Shown: positions 46,888 through 59,609, numbered from the stretch's first letter. The stretch: 64,000 nt of DNA from Diphasiastrum complanatum (GCA_029204225.1 CM055109.1:1190673-1254672); one strand, 5' to 3'. The notes: generated from the letters alone by a model not told the origin. A program made the numbers and translations.

Positions 46888-48024
46888 AAAGGACACTTTG
46901 CAAGTGAGTGTTACAAAAAGAATTGAGATCAAAGAGACAAGCAAGGTAATCTTACTTTTGATGAGGATAGTTTGGATGTTCAAAATACAAATGATGATGC
47001 TTTTGTGATGTCTTCATGTATGCTTGCTAATGATGGAGATCTAGATCCATGGTGGATTGATAGTGGAGCAAGTTCACACATGAATTTTCACAAAGTGTAC
47101 TTCACTTCTTTGTTGGCATATGGAGATGGCAAGAGGGTGATCTACACGGCCAATGATGGTGAGTGTGCAATCAAAGGGGTGTTTTGTTCTCTCTCTACAA
47201 ATAGGAATATTCATGGAGGATGTTTTGTTCATTCCATCTATTCCCAAGAATTTACTTAGTGTGTGTCAATTGTTAAGTAAAGGCCTCAAAGTTGAGTTTG
47301 ATGGAGATGCTTGTATGATCAAGAGGAAGGATATCTTGATTGCAAAAGGTAAAAGGCAAGGGAAGTTATTCAAACTAGATGCTTGTGTTATTGCTAACCA
47401 AGTTGGATGTGTTGCAAGAGAGAAAATACCTATTCAAGAGGTTTGGCATAAAAGGATGGGACACCTCAACTTCAAGTCATTGGAGGTAATGGCTAGAAAG
47501 CAAGTTGTGATTAGTCTTCCAAGTTTCTTAAAAAGTATCAATCATGTTTGTGAGTCTTGTACTTTGTCAAAGTCACATAGACTACTTTATAATAGATTTA
47601 CATCTAGATCTACAAAGCCTTTTCAAGAAGGATATTTGGATATTCATTATTTTACTACAATTAGCAATAGTGGAGCTAAGATGTATGTAACCTTCATTGA
47701 TGATTTACTAAAGAGCAAAGATGAAGTGTACAATGTCTCTGCCAAGTTCAAGAATGCAAGGGAGAACCAATTTTCTACAAGAATCAAATGTTTGAGGAGT
47801 AACAATGGTGGAGAATACATATCTACCAAGTTCAAGGCTTTTTGTGACGGTTATGGGATCAAGAGGGAGTATACAACACCAAGGACCCCACAACAAAATG
47901 GAGTGGCCGAGAGGAAGATATGACTTTTTTGAAAGTGCTAAAGCCATGAGGTTAAGTGATAACCTTGATAAGCCATTTTGGGATCAAGCTTTGTTGTGTT
48001 CTAATTTCTTGTGCAATAGGTGGC
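46888..48024 (+). pseudogene. copia protease and integrase, second catalytic residue lost
   Basis: Continues the interrupted gag: GHFASECYKKN (stop), then protease WWIDSGASSHMNFHK (DSG loop), LFIPSIPKNLLSVCQLLSKG, pre-integrase VWHKRMGHLNFKSLEVM and CESCTLSKSHRLLYNRF, integrase core YVTFIDD (first D), RSNNGGEYISTKF (the conserved RSDNGGEY has N in place of catalytic D), TPQQNGVAER (E). A frameshift near 47920 precedes AKAMRLSDNLDKPFW and NFLCNRW, where a second nested element begins. Confidence 0.92.
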
Positions 48025-50255
48025 TGTAGCGCAGGCATCCCAAAGGGAGCCAGGAACCCCGACTTAGATTCCCAACCTTCAATTCTTGCCATCCAAACCC
48101 ACTTGACATACAAGCAGCCAACTCGCCAACAACGATTAGACTTAACCAACTTGAAGTTCCGAAAACCAACATTGAGATCCAACCTGGCGCCATGCCAGAT
48201 CGAGGGTCCCGATGTGGGTGACTTCCCTCCAAGCAAGCCGCCCGACATACATCAAACTTAACCAACTCGAAGCTTCATTACAAACGAGTAACATCCATTC
48301 CAAGCAAGTGGTCTGACTTACATCAGACTTAACCAACTGAAAGTTTTGTCACGAGCGCTGGAAGCCAACCTGGCGCCATGCCAGACTGGACAGCCATAAA
48401 CAGGTAACTTCCACCCAAGCAAGCCATCCAACTCAGCCGACAGGTTAGAGCCCGTTCCCCAAGAGTGCAAGGAACACTCAGAACCACAAGCCACGACAGA
48501 TATGGAGACAACCAGTTCCTGGACCAAATGGTCTCGACAGCATACCGCTGGCGCCACGGAACGAATAATCCCGACGGCATACCGCTGGCGTCCCGGGATA
48601 CGACCCTCAGCTATGTGCCAACCTAAAAATTGTGAAGCGGCCTTACAACTGGCGCTTTTACCGAACATTGAAACCCAGAAGGTAATCAGAGTCAGTTTGA
48701 GAAAAATCCCGCTTTATTGATAAATCTGAGAAGGTTACATTTCAAGTGTGTGACCGACCCTAGTCTACGGGGTGCTAGCATGCCAAGGCGAGAGCCATGA
48801 CAACATTCTAGCAAAGGAGGCTGAGACTTGGTTGGAGCTCGTCCTGAGTCGCAACCCGCACTCCCCTATAGTATTGGTGGGATTCGGCACCCCCCTCATA
48901 CCAAGCACTCTACCCACGCTGGTAAAGCACAATTTTCTCTCTCTAGGATTTTATTGATCCCCAGACTTCCTTTAATCATGTCTAGATTGTGTGAGGTGAT
49001 TGCACATCGATCTGACTCTCTGGACTTCGCTAGAACCAATCAAAGATTTTCAACCATAGGAACTTGGCGCCGGCTGGATTCTGGTCACAGTGGCATCGAG
49101 AGTGGTGCCGGTGCCATTGGCGCCGGGAGCAGCAGGGGCGGTGCTGGCGCCGGGGACAATGCTGGCGTCAGTGGCGCCGGAAGTAAAGCTTGTAAAGGTA
49201 GCTTTACAACATCCACCCCACCTTTATAAAATCTGATGTCCTCATCAGATGTCAGATTAAAGTAAAGGTGTCTCCCAATTAAAATAATTGTACATTTAAG
49301 CTACTTGGCACAGTACTCAATTTATTTGACCACTTTTTATTAGCATTGATGCTGGCACACCACAAGTCGGAGGCTCAGCTCTTTGTACTGAAAAATTACA
49401 TAACTTAAAATATCTCTTTGTATGGGAAAAGCGTAGATTTTATATCACTTTTGTAAAACCCAAGAACCTTATTAACTGGTGATAGAGGCCTTTCTTTGAA
49501 ATGTTCGCCCCTGTCGATCCTGACTTTCGACTTTGGAACTTCTTTGAGCTCCTGATTTGTCCTTGATGCACTTTGTGTTGAGCTCCCTGAGCTCCTGATT
49601 TGATCAATTCCGCACAGGTATCAAGGCTCCCTGAGCCAAAGGATTTAGCGTTTGATTGCCCACTTTATGGTCCACTCCGTGCCTTGTTACTTCTGCACCT
49701 TGATTTCTCTCCTTGTCCCAGCTTGATCTTGATACATTCCCTTCTTGGCTCTTTAAGGTAGGCAAAGATTGAGTACTCCGCAATGCACCTCTCACTTAGC
49801 TTGAAGTAGCTCTTTGAATCAGCCCAAATGTAACCATTGACCTCGTGGAGAGCCAAAGGGTCACACTAGTTTGATCCGCATATGAAGTATCTCTTTGCGT
49901 TTGTTTGAAGCACCATGTCCGTCGCGCAAAACTTGACTTTTCACAATTCCATCACTGGTCAGTTGCCTCACAGTCAAAACAAGAAGTGTACATCGAGCTT
50001 GGCTTCAAGTAGCTTGGCTGGTAAAGCACGTTTTCTCTCTCTAGAAAGTCATTTTCTCTCTCTAGATTTTATTGATTTCCAGGCTTCCTTTAATCATGCC
50101 TAGATCGTGTGAGGTGATTGCACATCGATCTGAGATTTTCAGCCATAGGAACTTGGCGCCGGCTGGATTCTGGTCACAGTGGCGCCGGGAGCAGCAAGGG
50201 CGCTGCTGGCGCCAGTGGCGCCGGAAGTAAAGCTTGTAATGGTAGTTTTACAACA
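48025..50255 (+). mobile_element. Nested non-coding LTR element, 2,231 bp (GGCGCC-rich family)
   Basis: A full LTR of 1,187 bp (48025-49211, TGTAGCGCAGG to TTTACAACA) and a shortened LTR (about 50015-50255) with the same end flank a short interior with no coding block. Host flanks GTGGC and ACGGC are a probable, mutated 5-bp duplication. Removing the element restores FLCNRW-PSAILDG of the copia integrase, exactly as in the uninterrupted copy at about 40770. The solo LTR at 37863-39062 is a third copy. Confidence 0.88.
49212..50014 (+). other. Interior of the GGCGCC-rich element
   Basis: No gag or pol block is recognisable and the usual tRNA-Met primer site is not seen after the left LTR. Phrases such as GAGCTCCTGATTTG recur (near 49550 and 49590). 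Non-autonomous. Confidence 0.5.
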
Positions 50256-51613
50256 ACGGCCAAGTGCTATTTTGGATGGAAGGACACCTTTTAAGATGCT
50301 ATTCAGGAGGAGGTCGAGTGTCAATTTTCTTAGAACTTTTGGATGCACATGTTATGCCAACATAACTCTTGATGATAGGACCAAGGAGGATCCATCTTCA
50401 AGGAAAGGTATATTTGTTTGATATAGTGAGGTGAGTAAAGCCTACAAGGTTTACGTTCCTTCTACTGACAAGGTGATTGTTGGTAGAGATGTCATTTTTT
50501 ATGAGGGGAACATTCCAAAAGTATTTTCAAGAATTATTGATGATGATGTAGAGGGATCTAACATTCTTGATGATGATGTAAAGGATCCTACTTTGGATGG
50601 TGATGATGAAGGACCATCATCAAGTCAAAAGCCAAGGAGGACATCAAGGCAAAGGCAAACACCTTTAAGGCTCACATATGATGAGAAGGGTAAGCAAGTG
50701 GAAGTGACTCATTTTGCTTTTCTCACATGCTTTGGTGAATGTTCTTGTGTAGATGATGCTATGCAAATGGATGGATGTTTTCATGGTTTTCCAACAAGTA
50801 ATGGATCTGGAAAAAAAGTTTTTTTCAATGACTTTTATGGTTAAGCTGATGATCAAGAGGTTAATCTCAAAGGACTTCAACAAGTCAAAAAGGGAGTTGG
50901 CAATTTGGAGCTAGTCAAGAGCATCCAAGGAGAGTCAATTGGAAAAGATGTTATGGATCTATTTTTGCTGGTTATTGAAGACTCAAGTAAGGTAAAATGA
51001 GCAGCAAAGAAGTGTTTTTTAAGTTTACTTTACTTGTTCTATCTCATGTTTGAGCAATTTCATGTGGATGTGTGCAAATTCTCAAGATATGGTCAAACTA
51101 GCTACATTGGTGAGCATCATTGTGATGTTGGATTTGTACTAGCATTCTTGGCTGGTTTTGTTGATGGAAATGAAGCTATTGAAGTCTCATTATATCACTC
51201 ATTCATGATCAATTTATCAAGTGATGATGGCATCTTGTGACAAGATGGAGATGGAGGCCTATTCATGGAGTTTTACGGTGGAGACATATCAAGGAAAGAC
51301 AAGGAGACAGGATACAAATATGCAAATGGTTATCACTCACATTTATTGTTCGGTTGCTATAATTTTACAGAGAGTTTAAAGTTTATAACATGGAAGAATC
51401 ATCTCATTTACATTCTATTTAGTTCTTCATGTTCTATTTACAACTTGCTGTGTAAAATTGATGTAAGAGATAGTGAAGCATCCAAAGTGGACACTATTCT
51501 GTATATCAATTATGGAAGCTACTTTAAAGAATTGACAAAGGACTTGTTTATGAAGCATAAGACATCACTTGGAGTGTTATCAAAGTCTATGCTAAAACTA
51601 GTTAAAGAGGGAG
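50256..51613 (+). pseudogene. RT-less copia derivative, copy 3: integrase tail, linker and non-RT module
   Basis: PSAILDGRTPFKMLFRRRSS, FGCTCYANITLDDRTKEDPS, KGIFV (stop) YSEVSKAYKVYVP and an acidic linker to TSRQRQTPLRLTYDEKGKQV. In the related copy at 40280 the linker leads into RT. Here, after VEVTHFAFLTCFGECSCVDD, it leads into sequence without RT motifs: YLMFEQFHVDVCKFSRYG, VLAFLAGFVDGNEA, FMEFYGGDISRKDKE and VRDSEASKVDTILYIN. It ends LVKEGV at purine tract AAAGAGGGAG. The same module follows the linker at 34309-35415 and occurs at 56460-56820. Confidence 0.8.
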
Positions 51614-51656
51614 TGTGAGAGATTTCAACTAGTTTAGTCAAATTTGCTACATTTGT
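51614..51656 (+). mobile_element. Start of 3' LTR, truncated
   Basis: TGTGAGAGATTTCAACTAG follows the purine tract. The LTR is cut after about 40 bases by the minus-strand copia element that begins at 51657. Confidence 0.6.
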
Positions 51657-53915
51657 TTATATGGCAATTGACTTAGAGTTTGACTTTTCAAATACACGAA
51701 ATCTTCTGTGTGACTCCAAAATTAATGCTTTAGTAAAAACATCTGTTGTCATATCTTGCATTCTACAGTACTGCACTGTGACCTCTTCGTTGAGAACTTT
51801 GCTTATGATGAAATGATACTTCAGTTCAATGTGCTTACTCCTGGAATGAAATCTAGGGTTGGCTGATAAAGCGATGGCACCTTGATTATCACAAAATAAG
51901 GTCGTCCGAGCATATTGATTCCGACCGATATCTAAGAGTAAGTTCTTCAACCAAATTGCTTCCTTTGTAGCTTGAGAGGCTATGATATACTCTGATTCAG
52001 TGGAAGATAGAGCTATCGAAGATTGCTTGCATCCGTTCCAGGAAACTGGACCATTTTTTAGGAAGACTATAAATCGGAAGTATATTTACGAGTGTCTACA
52101 TCTCCTGCCCAACTTGCATCTGTGTAACCACTAAGTAGATTGAGTTTTTTGTTGCCGACTGCTCCATAACAAATGCAAAAGTCCATAGTAGCTCGAAGAT
52201 ATCTCATGACTCTGATAAGAGCCTTCCAATGTGCTATACCCAGATTAGTCATTTACTGACTGAGAGAGCTGACTGCAAAAGCTATGTCTGGCCTGGTACA
52301 GATCATGGCATACATAAGAGATCCTATAATAGAATGGTAAGGATACTCATGCATTTGCTGCTTCTCATGAATTGTTTGGGGACACTGGTCCTTTGACAAT
52401 TTGAGTCCTGGTTCCATTGGTGAGAGAGCTAACTTGCTATTCATTAGATTATATCTGACTAATATGTTGTAGACGTACCTCTATTGTGTAATGTAAACCA
52501 ACTTCTGTTTTCTGTCTCTGTGAATTTGTATACCAAGGCAGAAACGAGCTTCGCCCAGATCGGTCATGTCGAATTTGGAAGTTAGCATTGTCTTGGCTTC
52601 TTTTATCAAATCGATACTATTGCTGAAAAGCAATGTATCATCCACGTACAAAGTGATAATGATAAAAGACTGCTGCACTACTTTGAAGTAAACATTTGAA
52701 TATGACAATTGTCATGGACGATTGTCAAATTACCTGCCAACAGAAACGTAGTTGATTGCAAATGGATTGATAAGAGATGAATACTCTTTATCCATAGCTT
52801 CTTTCCATAGATCTGAATCAGACTGACTGAGTGCCTCTTGGACAGACGTCGATTCTTGAACAAGATAAGCTGCAGACTCATCGATATACCGGTTAGGTGG
52901 TCTGTTGGTCCTTGAAGATCTTCTGTGTAATATATGAAGTTGATTATTCCCATCATACTATAGTTGCTGATCTGCAACATTATCATCTTCTGATCCGTCG
53001 TTGATTTGTTGTTCATCAATAGTAGAGGAGCTTGGACCTTCAATAAGAATAGTCGACTAAGAAATTGGAAAGTTCAAAGTGTCAGGAAAATCTGATAGGT
53101 CGGCTACATGGGGACTGCCCTTTCGTTTGAGGTCTTGAAACTGATCTTCAATGAAGATGACATCCCGACTAGTGAATATCTTCAACTCGATGGGATCGAA
53201 CAACTTATAGACTGGATCTGAAGTAGTGTAGTTGATGAAAACACACTTGATACTCTGGAAGTTGAGCTTCTTCTTGAGATCTGGAGGAATCTACGTGAAA
53301 GCAGTATATCCAAAAATTCATAAGTTTGATAAAGAAGGTTGGGAGCTTGTCCAAACTTCGAATGGTATTTTGTCTGAGAGGCCTTTAGTAGAACATTTGT
53401 TTAGAATATAGCTTGTTGTTGAAATAGCTTCAGCCCAGAAGCACATCGAAAGTGTCGCATGTTATAACATGCACTTTGCCGATTCAACTAAGGTTCTGTT
53501 ATTTCTCTCAACAAGACCATTTGACTGAGGCGAATAGGAAATGATGTATTGTTGCTCAATGTCGTTGTTAAGGCAATAGTCCGTGAATTCGTTGGAGATG
53601 TATTCTCCCCCATTATCTGACCTCAATGCTTTAATTCGTTTACCAGTTTGATTCTCAACATGCTCTTTGAATTGTCTAAATTTGATGAAATCCTCTGATT
53701 TTTGTTTAATAAAATAACTGTTCTTCTAGAGAATTCATCAATAAAGGTAATGAAATACTTTGCATCTAGCAATGAAGGAGTTTTCATAGGTCCACATATT
53801 TCTGTATGAACAATATCTAACAGATCTTTTGCTGCATGCATATGGTTTGATCTAAAACGAATCCTAGCCTGCTTTTCAAAGATGCAGCTATGACATACAG
53901 GGAGCTTAGGGCCTC
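51657..53915 (-). pseudogene. copia pol (another lineage) with deleted RT palm
   Basis: Minus-strand: pre-integrase CHSCIFEKQARIRF (about 53890); integrase HTEICGPMKTPSLLDAKYF, TFIDEFSRR (first D), ALRSDNGGEYISNEF (second D intact), QSNGLVERNNRTLVE (E) to 53480; a decayed C-terminal part and linker; an RT start near 52800 (KEAMDKEYSSLI) that jumps to SYSNVYFKVVQQ; then ITLYVDDTLLFSNS (YVDD kept), RFCLGIQIHRDR, GSLMYAMICTRPDIAFAVS and RNase H TDASWAGDVDTRKYT, FCDNQGAIALSANP, RSKHIELKYHFI and TDVFTKAL. About 100 RT residues before YVDD are missing. Confidence 0.9.
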
Positions 53916-54084
53916 TAATGCTATTTTAGAGTTTTAATCCCCTAATTTCTTATTCCTAGGAATCACAAGTTTTACAAAAACTAATTTGCGCGCTTCATTG
54001 GGTTGGGCTTAAAAGCACAAGATGATAGTGCCCTTGCACTTGTTACTCTAAGTGTACAATGTACTATGGCGGGGCCCACTTGAG

Positions 54085-54232
54085 TAAGCTTAGCCTTACA
54101 ATACTTTTAGTGGTGGGACCCACTAAGTGCCCAGCAAATAGGGAAGGTAGTACTTTTGTAAGCTTAGCCTTATAGTACTTTTAGTGGTGCGACCCACTAA
54201 GTGCCCAACATATAAGGAAAGTAGTACTTTTG
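54085..54232. repeat. Tandem duplication, two units of 74 bp
   Basis: Units 54085-54158 and 54159-54232 both start TAAGCTTAGCCTTA and end AGTACTTTTG, with few differences. They lie just upstream of a copia gag-like region, possibly in its LTR or leader. Confidence 0.85.
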
Positions 54233-54382
54233 TAAGTCCAAGTCTTGTTGATATTCAAGATGCTTATGATATTGAATCATTAGCATATCGGTCATCTAAT
54301 GTATGGAGTGCACCTAGGAAGAGTATTTCTCTCGAGTTAGTCTTGTTTTGGTGACCTCGATTGTTGAGTATTCACTTGCAAG

Positions 54383-56830
54383 GTGTTGGAAGATCTTGGT
54401 GTGTGTCAAAAAATGGAAAATCTCATCATGGATCTTGGTGACGATCAAGAATTGATGGATTTAATCAACAATGGCAAGAAGGGACTAGAGTTAGCAGCCA
54501 AGGATGGGTATGCAAGGCACGACGGTGCTTTATCCACTCTCAAGTGCATTTGGAGCATTTCTACTCTTGAGTTCATCTTGGATGGACATTGTTTTTCATT
54601 TACTCTTATGGATTTCTACTTAATGCATGATTGTGAGTCTAACACTTCTTTTTTGGCCTATGAGATTGATAAGTTTTAGGGATAACACACTATCTCAATT
54701 TTGCTAGCACTATCTCAACTTTTCTATGTACATATAACTTTGGAGTAAAAGGCAAAAGAATGAAAGCTAATTATATCCTTCATCTACTTGCTCTTGGTGT
54801 TTTAGAAGCAAGTATGATCTTTTCATCCAAAGTTGGATAGTTGTAACTCCACATTCATAGAGACATATTGTGACCCTTTTATGAGAGTAAGCGAATCATC
54901 CTCAAAGGACACTTATATCCATAGAGAAGCATTTGGCCTCAGTGGAGCTAACCTTAGTTATGTTGATTACAAGCTTAGAGAAGTAACGCAAATTACTAGT
55001 AGGACTAGTTATTTTCACATGGATGATCTTTGTGAACCAAAGCGGGCAAATAGGCCTCAAGATTTTTCCAAGGAGGAGCCAGAGACATTCTTTACCAAAG
55101 GCAAGGGCAAAGGAGGAGGCAAGTGGAACTTCAACAAGAAGATCACCATGGATCAAGAGAAAGGTGAGGCAACATCTTCTTATGGTGATAAGAAGGGTAA
55201 GTCTAAAAAGAGAGCAATTAGAAGGTAGCAGCAAAACAACTTCACTAATAATGAAGATTTTAGTAATGATGTTGTTGATACTCTTATGATGTTTTCAAGT
55301 CTCATCTCAAGTAAAAGTGACAAAGAGTCATGGTGGATTGATAGTTGAGGTAGTTTTCATATGGCTAGCCATAAGGAATTCTTTTCTTCCTTAGTCACTT
55401 CTGATGTAGTCAAGCAACTCTGATCTACATGGCAAACAATGGTGAGTGTGTCATTGAAGGTATTGACTCTATTCCTCTTACTCTCTCAAATAAGAGAAAA
55501 TCAACACTTGAAAATTTCTTGTTCATTCCTTCAATTTCAAAGAATCTTCTTAGTGTTGGTTGACAATGGACATCATATAGAGTTTGATGAAGAGTCTTGT
55601 TACATAAAGAAGGGAGATGTCATGATTCAAAAGGGCATTAGACAAGATTTATAGGCTTGATGCTTGTGTGATATCTAATCAAAGGGTTTTGATGACAAAG
55701 GAGGTGACATCAAGTGCAAAGGAGGTGACATCAAGTGCAAAGTCTCATTATCTTATGATGTGTACTTTACTAGTTTTGATGATACTCGTAAGCTTGTTCT
55801 CTTCAAGTGTGCATTTTGCAAATGGCGGTAATTATTTTGGTGAGCCATTGAAAGTATTTTCTATAGCAAGTGATGTCACACGTTTCAATAAAAAGAGTAG
55901 ATCAAGTGAGTGTATGTTGGATAAAATTGAGGTGCTTGATAGGCAAGATAGTCAAGAATAGGAGTCTTCTACCTTTTATGATTTGTTCAGTAAGAGGGAG
56001 TCTTGCATGAGTAATCTTGATTGTGTGCTTATTGAGGATTGGAAAGCACTCAAAGGGAGAACAAGGATTATGTTTTACACTCATCTTCACCTATTCTACT
56101 TCATGTTGGAGGAGGATCATATCTTCTATTTCATTTTTTATGGTGGTGACATGGATTTTACTATGGCTAGGGAAGGGGCGTGCTTTTGATGTAACCTTTT
56201 ATCATTTCAATTTCATGTTTGAGATGCTGGTTTTATAGAGGTTTGAATTTGTAAAAAGTGTTTTGATCAGAGGTTATAATATACTTTTGGAAGGGCATAT
56301 GGTTGGTCTTAGTTGCTTAATTAAAACCAAGTGAAAATTGGCAATTTGGACCTAGGAAAAGCCATCAAGATGGAAGCAAAGGTCAAGCAACGAGGATCTA
56401 TTTTTTCAATTGTTTGACGACTTGTGTAAAGGCAAAATATCAACAAAAAAGTATTCTTATATCTTACTGTACTCATTTCATCTCATGTTTGAGCAATGTC
56501 ACATCAATGTGTGAAAATTGTCAATTTATGATGAAACCAATCACATTGTTCCTCATCATTTTGACCTTGAGGTTGGACTAGTGTTCTTGGCTTATTTTAT
56601 TGATAGAAATGAAGCCGAGGGAGGTTAATTATGTCACTCATTCACAGATAGGTTCTCAAGTGTTGAGGATCTCTTATGGCAAGATGGCGATGGAGGCTCA
56701 TTCATGAAATTTCATGTTGCGAACACAAGTGCAATATGGAGGAAGCAAGCATCCATTTGATTATTTTGAAACACGAGTGATGTTGTTTTACAGAGATACC
56801 AGAGGTTTATGCAGCTTCCATAGAGTCTTT
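54383..56830 (+). pseudogene. RT-less copia derivative, copy 4 (gag tail, protease, module)
   Basis: Frames 54383-54679 and 54833-55228 end in a basic, glycine-rich gag tail (GKGKGGGKWNFNKK). Protease at about 55330: WWIDS-stop-GSFHMASHKEFF (stop inside the active-site region). Pre-integrase relics IEFDEESCYIKKGDVMIQKG and RLDACVISNQ follow. There is then no integrase core. The sequence enters the family's unknown modules: HLHLFYFMLEEDHIFYFIFYGG (about 56080) and, at 56470-56740, text closely matching 51030-51290. An 18-bp unit (GGAGGTGACATCAAGTGC) is duplicated at about 55705-55740. Confidence 0.72.
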
Positions 56831-57171
56831 GAGATGATTAAATCAAAATGTTGATAATTAGTAGCCTAGTTGTTTGGTGGTTTGTGTTGTTGGGTGTGGA
56901 GATTAGTTAGGTGGTGGATGTGATTAAATTTAGGACTACGCTATGATAAATGCTAGTTGTTTTATGCCTTGTGTTTTTGTAGCCAGAGGAAGCAAGAGCC
57001 ATCTCCAAGACTCTCCCTTGGGTCGAGGACCCCGGATCGTTATCCTATCTGATACTTGACTTTTCTCCCTAAGGGAATAGTCTTACTACAACTTACAACC
57101 CTTGACCATGCTTACAATATTGCATCAAAAGCCAAGCTCCTCCATAATGAACTAAAGCGTCTTCTATTGTT
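56831..57171. other. Spacer, nothing recognised
   Basis: No coding block or element end is recognisable. Confidence 0.4.
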
Positions 57172-57172
57172 T

Positions 57173-57246
<74 letters not shown>
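57172..57246. repeat. Compound microsatellite (GT)n(GA)n
   Basis: About 12-13 GT units run directly into about 24 GA units. Frames across it are low complexity and not genes. Confidence 0.97.
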
Positions 57247-59609
57247 ACTTTATTGACGTCTTTTTGGTGGCAAAGACATACAAGATTAATGAAGGATATG
57301 TGAAGTGTGTTCCAAACTAGTGGAGCATGGTATACGTCGCCAAAACGTGAATATGAAAATGAATCCATGTTATGCCTATTGTGAAACACTTGATAGAGTG
57401 TGATAAGTGTGATTTATTGCAATTCTAGGATGGCCCTGTGAAAGTACAGCAAAAAAGACCAAGAATGGATCCAAATCAGATCCACAAGTGTGATTGCGTG
57501 TTAGATTAGATTGATCTACCAATCTACACAAGATTAGATAGCACTAGATCAAATCTACATCAACAAATCTAACAAGAACAATAAAATATGATCAAAACTT
57601 GCACTTGCTGGTTTCACACGTGTGAATACCTGTCAGAGTACGGACTACCAGCAAATAATGAAGTACACTAAGCTTAGAAACCATTAGAAGCATAAAATCA
57701 CAAGACAAATGGAAAAATTACTCAAGAAATGCACCAAAACCAAGATTTATCTTTCTTGTCAATTATGGCCAAATGAGCCACCATATATACACAAGAGCTG
57801 ATGCTTACTCAGCTGATTTGACACGTGTGAGAGTGCCTACTCATCAAAGGATCCACCAATAATCATCAATATGGCACATGGACCAAGTTTCCTAACTTAT
57901 AGCCACCTCCCTTGATGTTAGGCAATTTTTCTAATTTATAGGGACTTGCACAAATATCTACTACAAGTTGGATCTCACCTACTACTGATGTTTTAACACA
58001 TATGAGAAGTCCTTGGCACGTGTGAGATCACTCCTATCCATGTGAAATAGCTTTTCCTACCAATAACATGATGCCAAGTGGCATATAGCTAGAAAACTAG
58101 ATTTTGGCCATTTTAGCCACTAGATCTCAAATGAAATGGAAAGGACAACCTATATGACTCATCTAAATGATAAATGTATTTATTTCACACGTGGGAACAG
58201 GCTCCACACATGTCTAATGATGATATGTACTAGTCATAATGGTATTTACAAGATTTGATCAAGTTAGCTTTTGCCAATTTTAACAGGCCCTACCCACTGG
58301 GATGATGCTTGGCCAAAGGGAAACTATTGTGGTGTGCATAATAATACACTATTATACAACATTGACTCCCCCCAATGTGTGATTCATTTGTATCCTCTGA
58401 ATCAAGCATGGAGTTGTCCTTGAAATGTGTAGAGATGGTAGTTGAAATATTTTAATACTACTTGATCTTCCTTTGCTTTTCCTATATCATAATAATAGGG
58501 ATTTACCTCGAGGTTCATGCAAATATTTTGACAAGAGAAGAACCTTAGATGTGTTTGTTGATCTTGTTGCCACTCTTTTGGTTGGTTACATGTGCACAAC
58601 CATTAAGCCTATGTGTTCCTCTAAGCTTGCCCATGATCTCAAAATCCATGTTGGGTGCTTGATGTGTCTCAACATTTCAATCAATTTGCATTGTTGGGTA
58701 AGTAGCAAATAGGCTCATCATAAAAAAATTCTCTTTTTCGTCAAAGCGCTTGTTTGCACCCATGCTTATAATGCCCCCTTTGTCTCACCATAGGCATGTG
58801 TCAATTTTCTACAAACCTCTGTAATTGATCCTATGAAAAATATGCAAATTTTAGCTTTGGTTATTTTACATTTTCATGTACATATGTAACGTGTGAGTAG
58901 TAGGCCTATTTGCATTAGTTAATTCATGCCTTAGAATAGCTTGTTTTACAAAGCAATGTGAAAGTAGGCAAAAGCTAGTCAAGTAGAATCATGTCACGTG
59001 TCATCATGAGGTCATCATAAGGTTGGGCCTCATCTCCTCATGGCTTGTACAAATCAAAATGCATGATTAAGATACGCAAATAGACATCCATCTTGAGTTC
59101 TATGAGGTGTTTGACACGTTCCAAATTGTAAAAGTGCAAAATTGCAAGTGGTGCACCATAAGTCAAAACCCTCGTCCTATTGGCTATTGAGGTCCAATCA
59201 AATTATGAAGTGCAAATCATGAATCCAATCATAATTAGAGGTCACATGCCTAATTGAGTAGGAACTCGAGTTACCACCATATGGACATGGACTCACATTG
59301 TACTTCTAGCCTTTTTGAGAGAATCAAACCCACAAAATGACAATCAAACAAAAAGGGAATTTGTTCAATTCTAAAGTTCAACAAAAAGCAATTTTTGTTC
59401 TAATTCGCTACTTATGTATCACAAAATGGTGCATATACATCCTTGCGCATTTCATTTTATCATAGCTATTTTTGATTGGTTTAAGTGCTATTAAGAAAAT
59501 AGTTGTTAAAAAAATCATTTTGTTTATAAAATGGGGATTGTTTGTCGGATGTTCTAAATAGACCATTCAAGCTTATGGTTTAGATTTACACTAGAATTCC
59601 ATTGTCTTC
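57247..59609. other. Intergenic region without recognised gene
   Basis: AT-rich, with only short accidental frames. It contains several CACGTG-centred phrases between 57615 and 59000 (see findings). No LTR matching the 3' LTR at 63901 was found, so the following chromovirus seems 5'-truncated or its 5' LTR too diverged to see. Confidence 0.45.

Noticed and set aside
47170-48100. CRISPR-like or prophage system anywhere in the window
   Set aside because: No regularly spaced repeat array and no bacterial or phage genes were seen. All repeats are tandem duplications, minisatellites or LTRs of plant retroelements.
57093-57389. Reading frames rich in Ser-Leu, Thr-His or Glu-Arg
   Set aside because: They are translations of the (GT)n(GA)n microsatellite.
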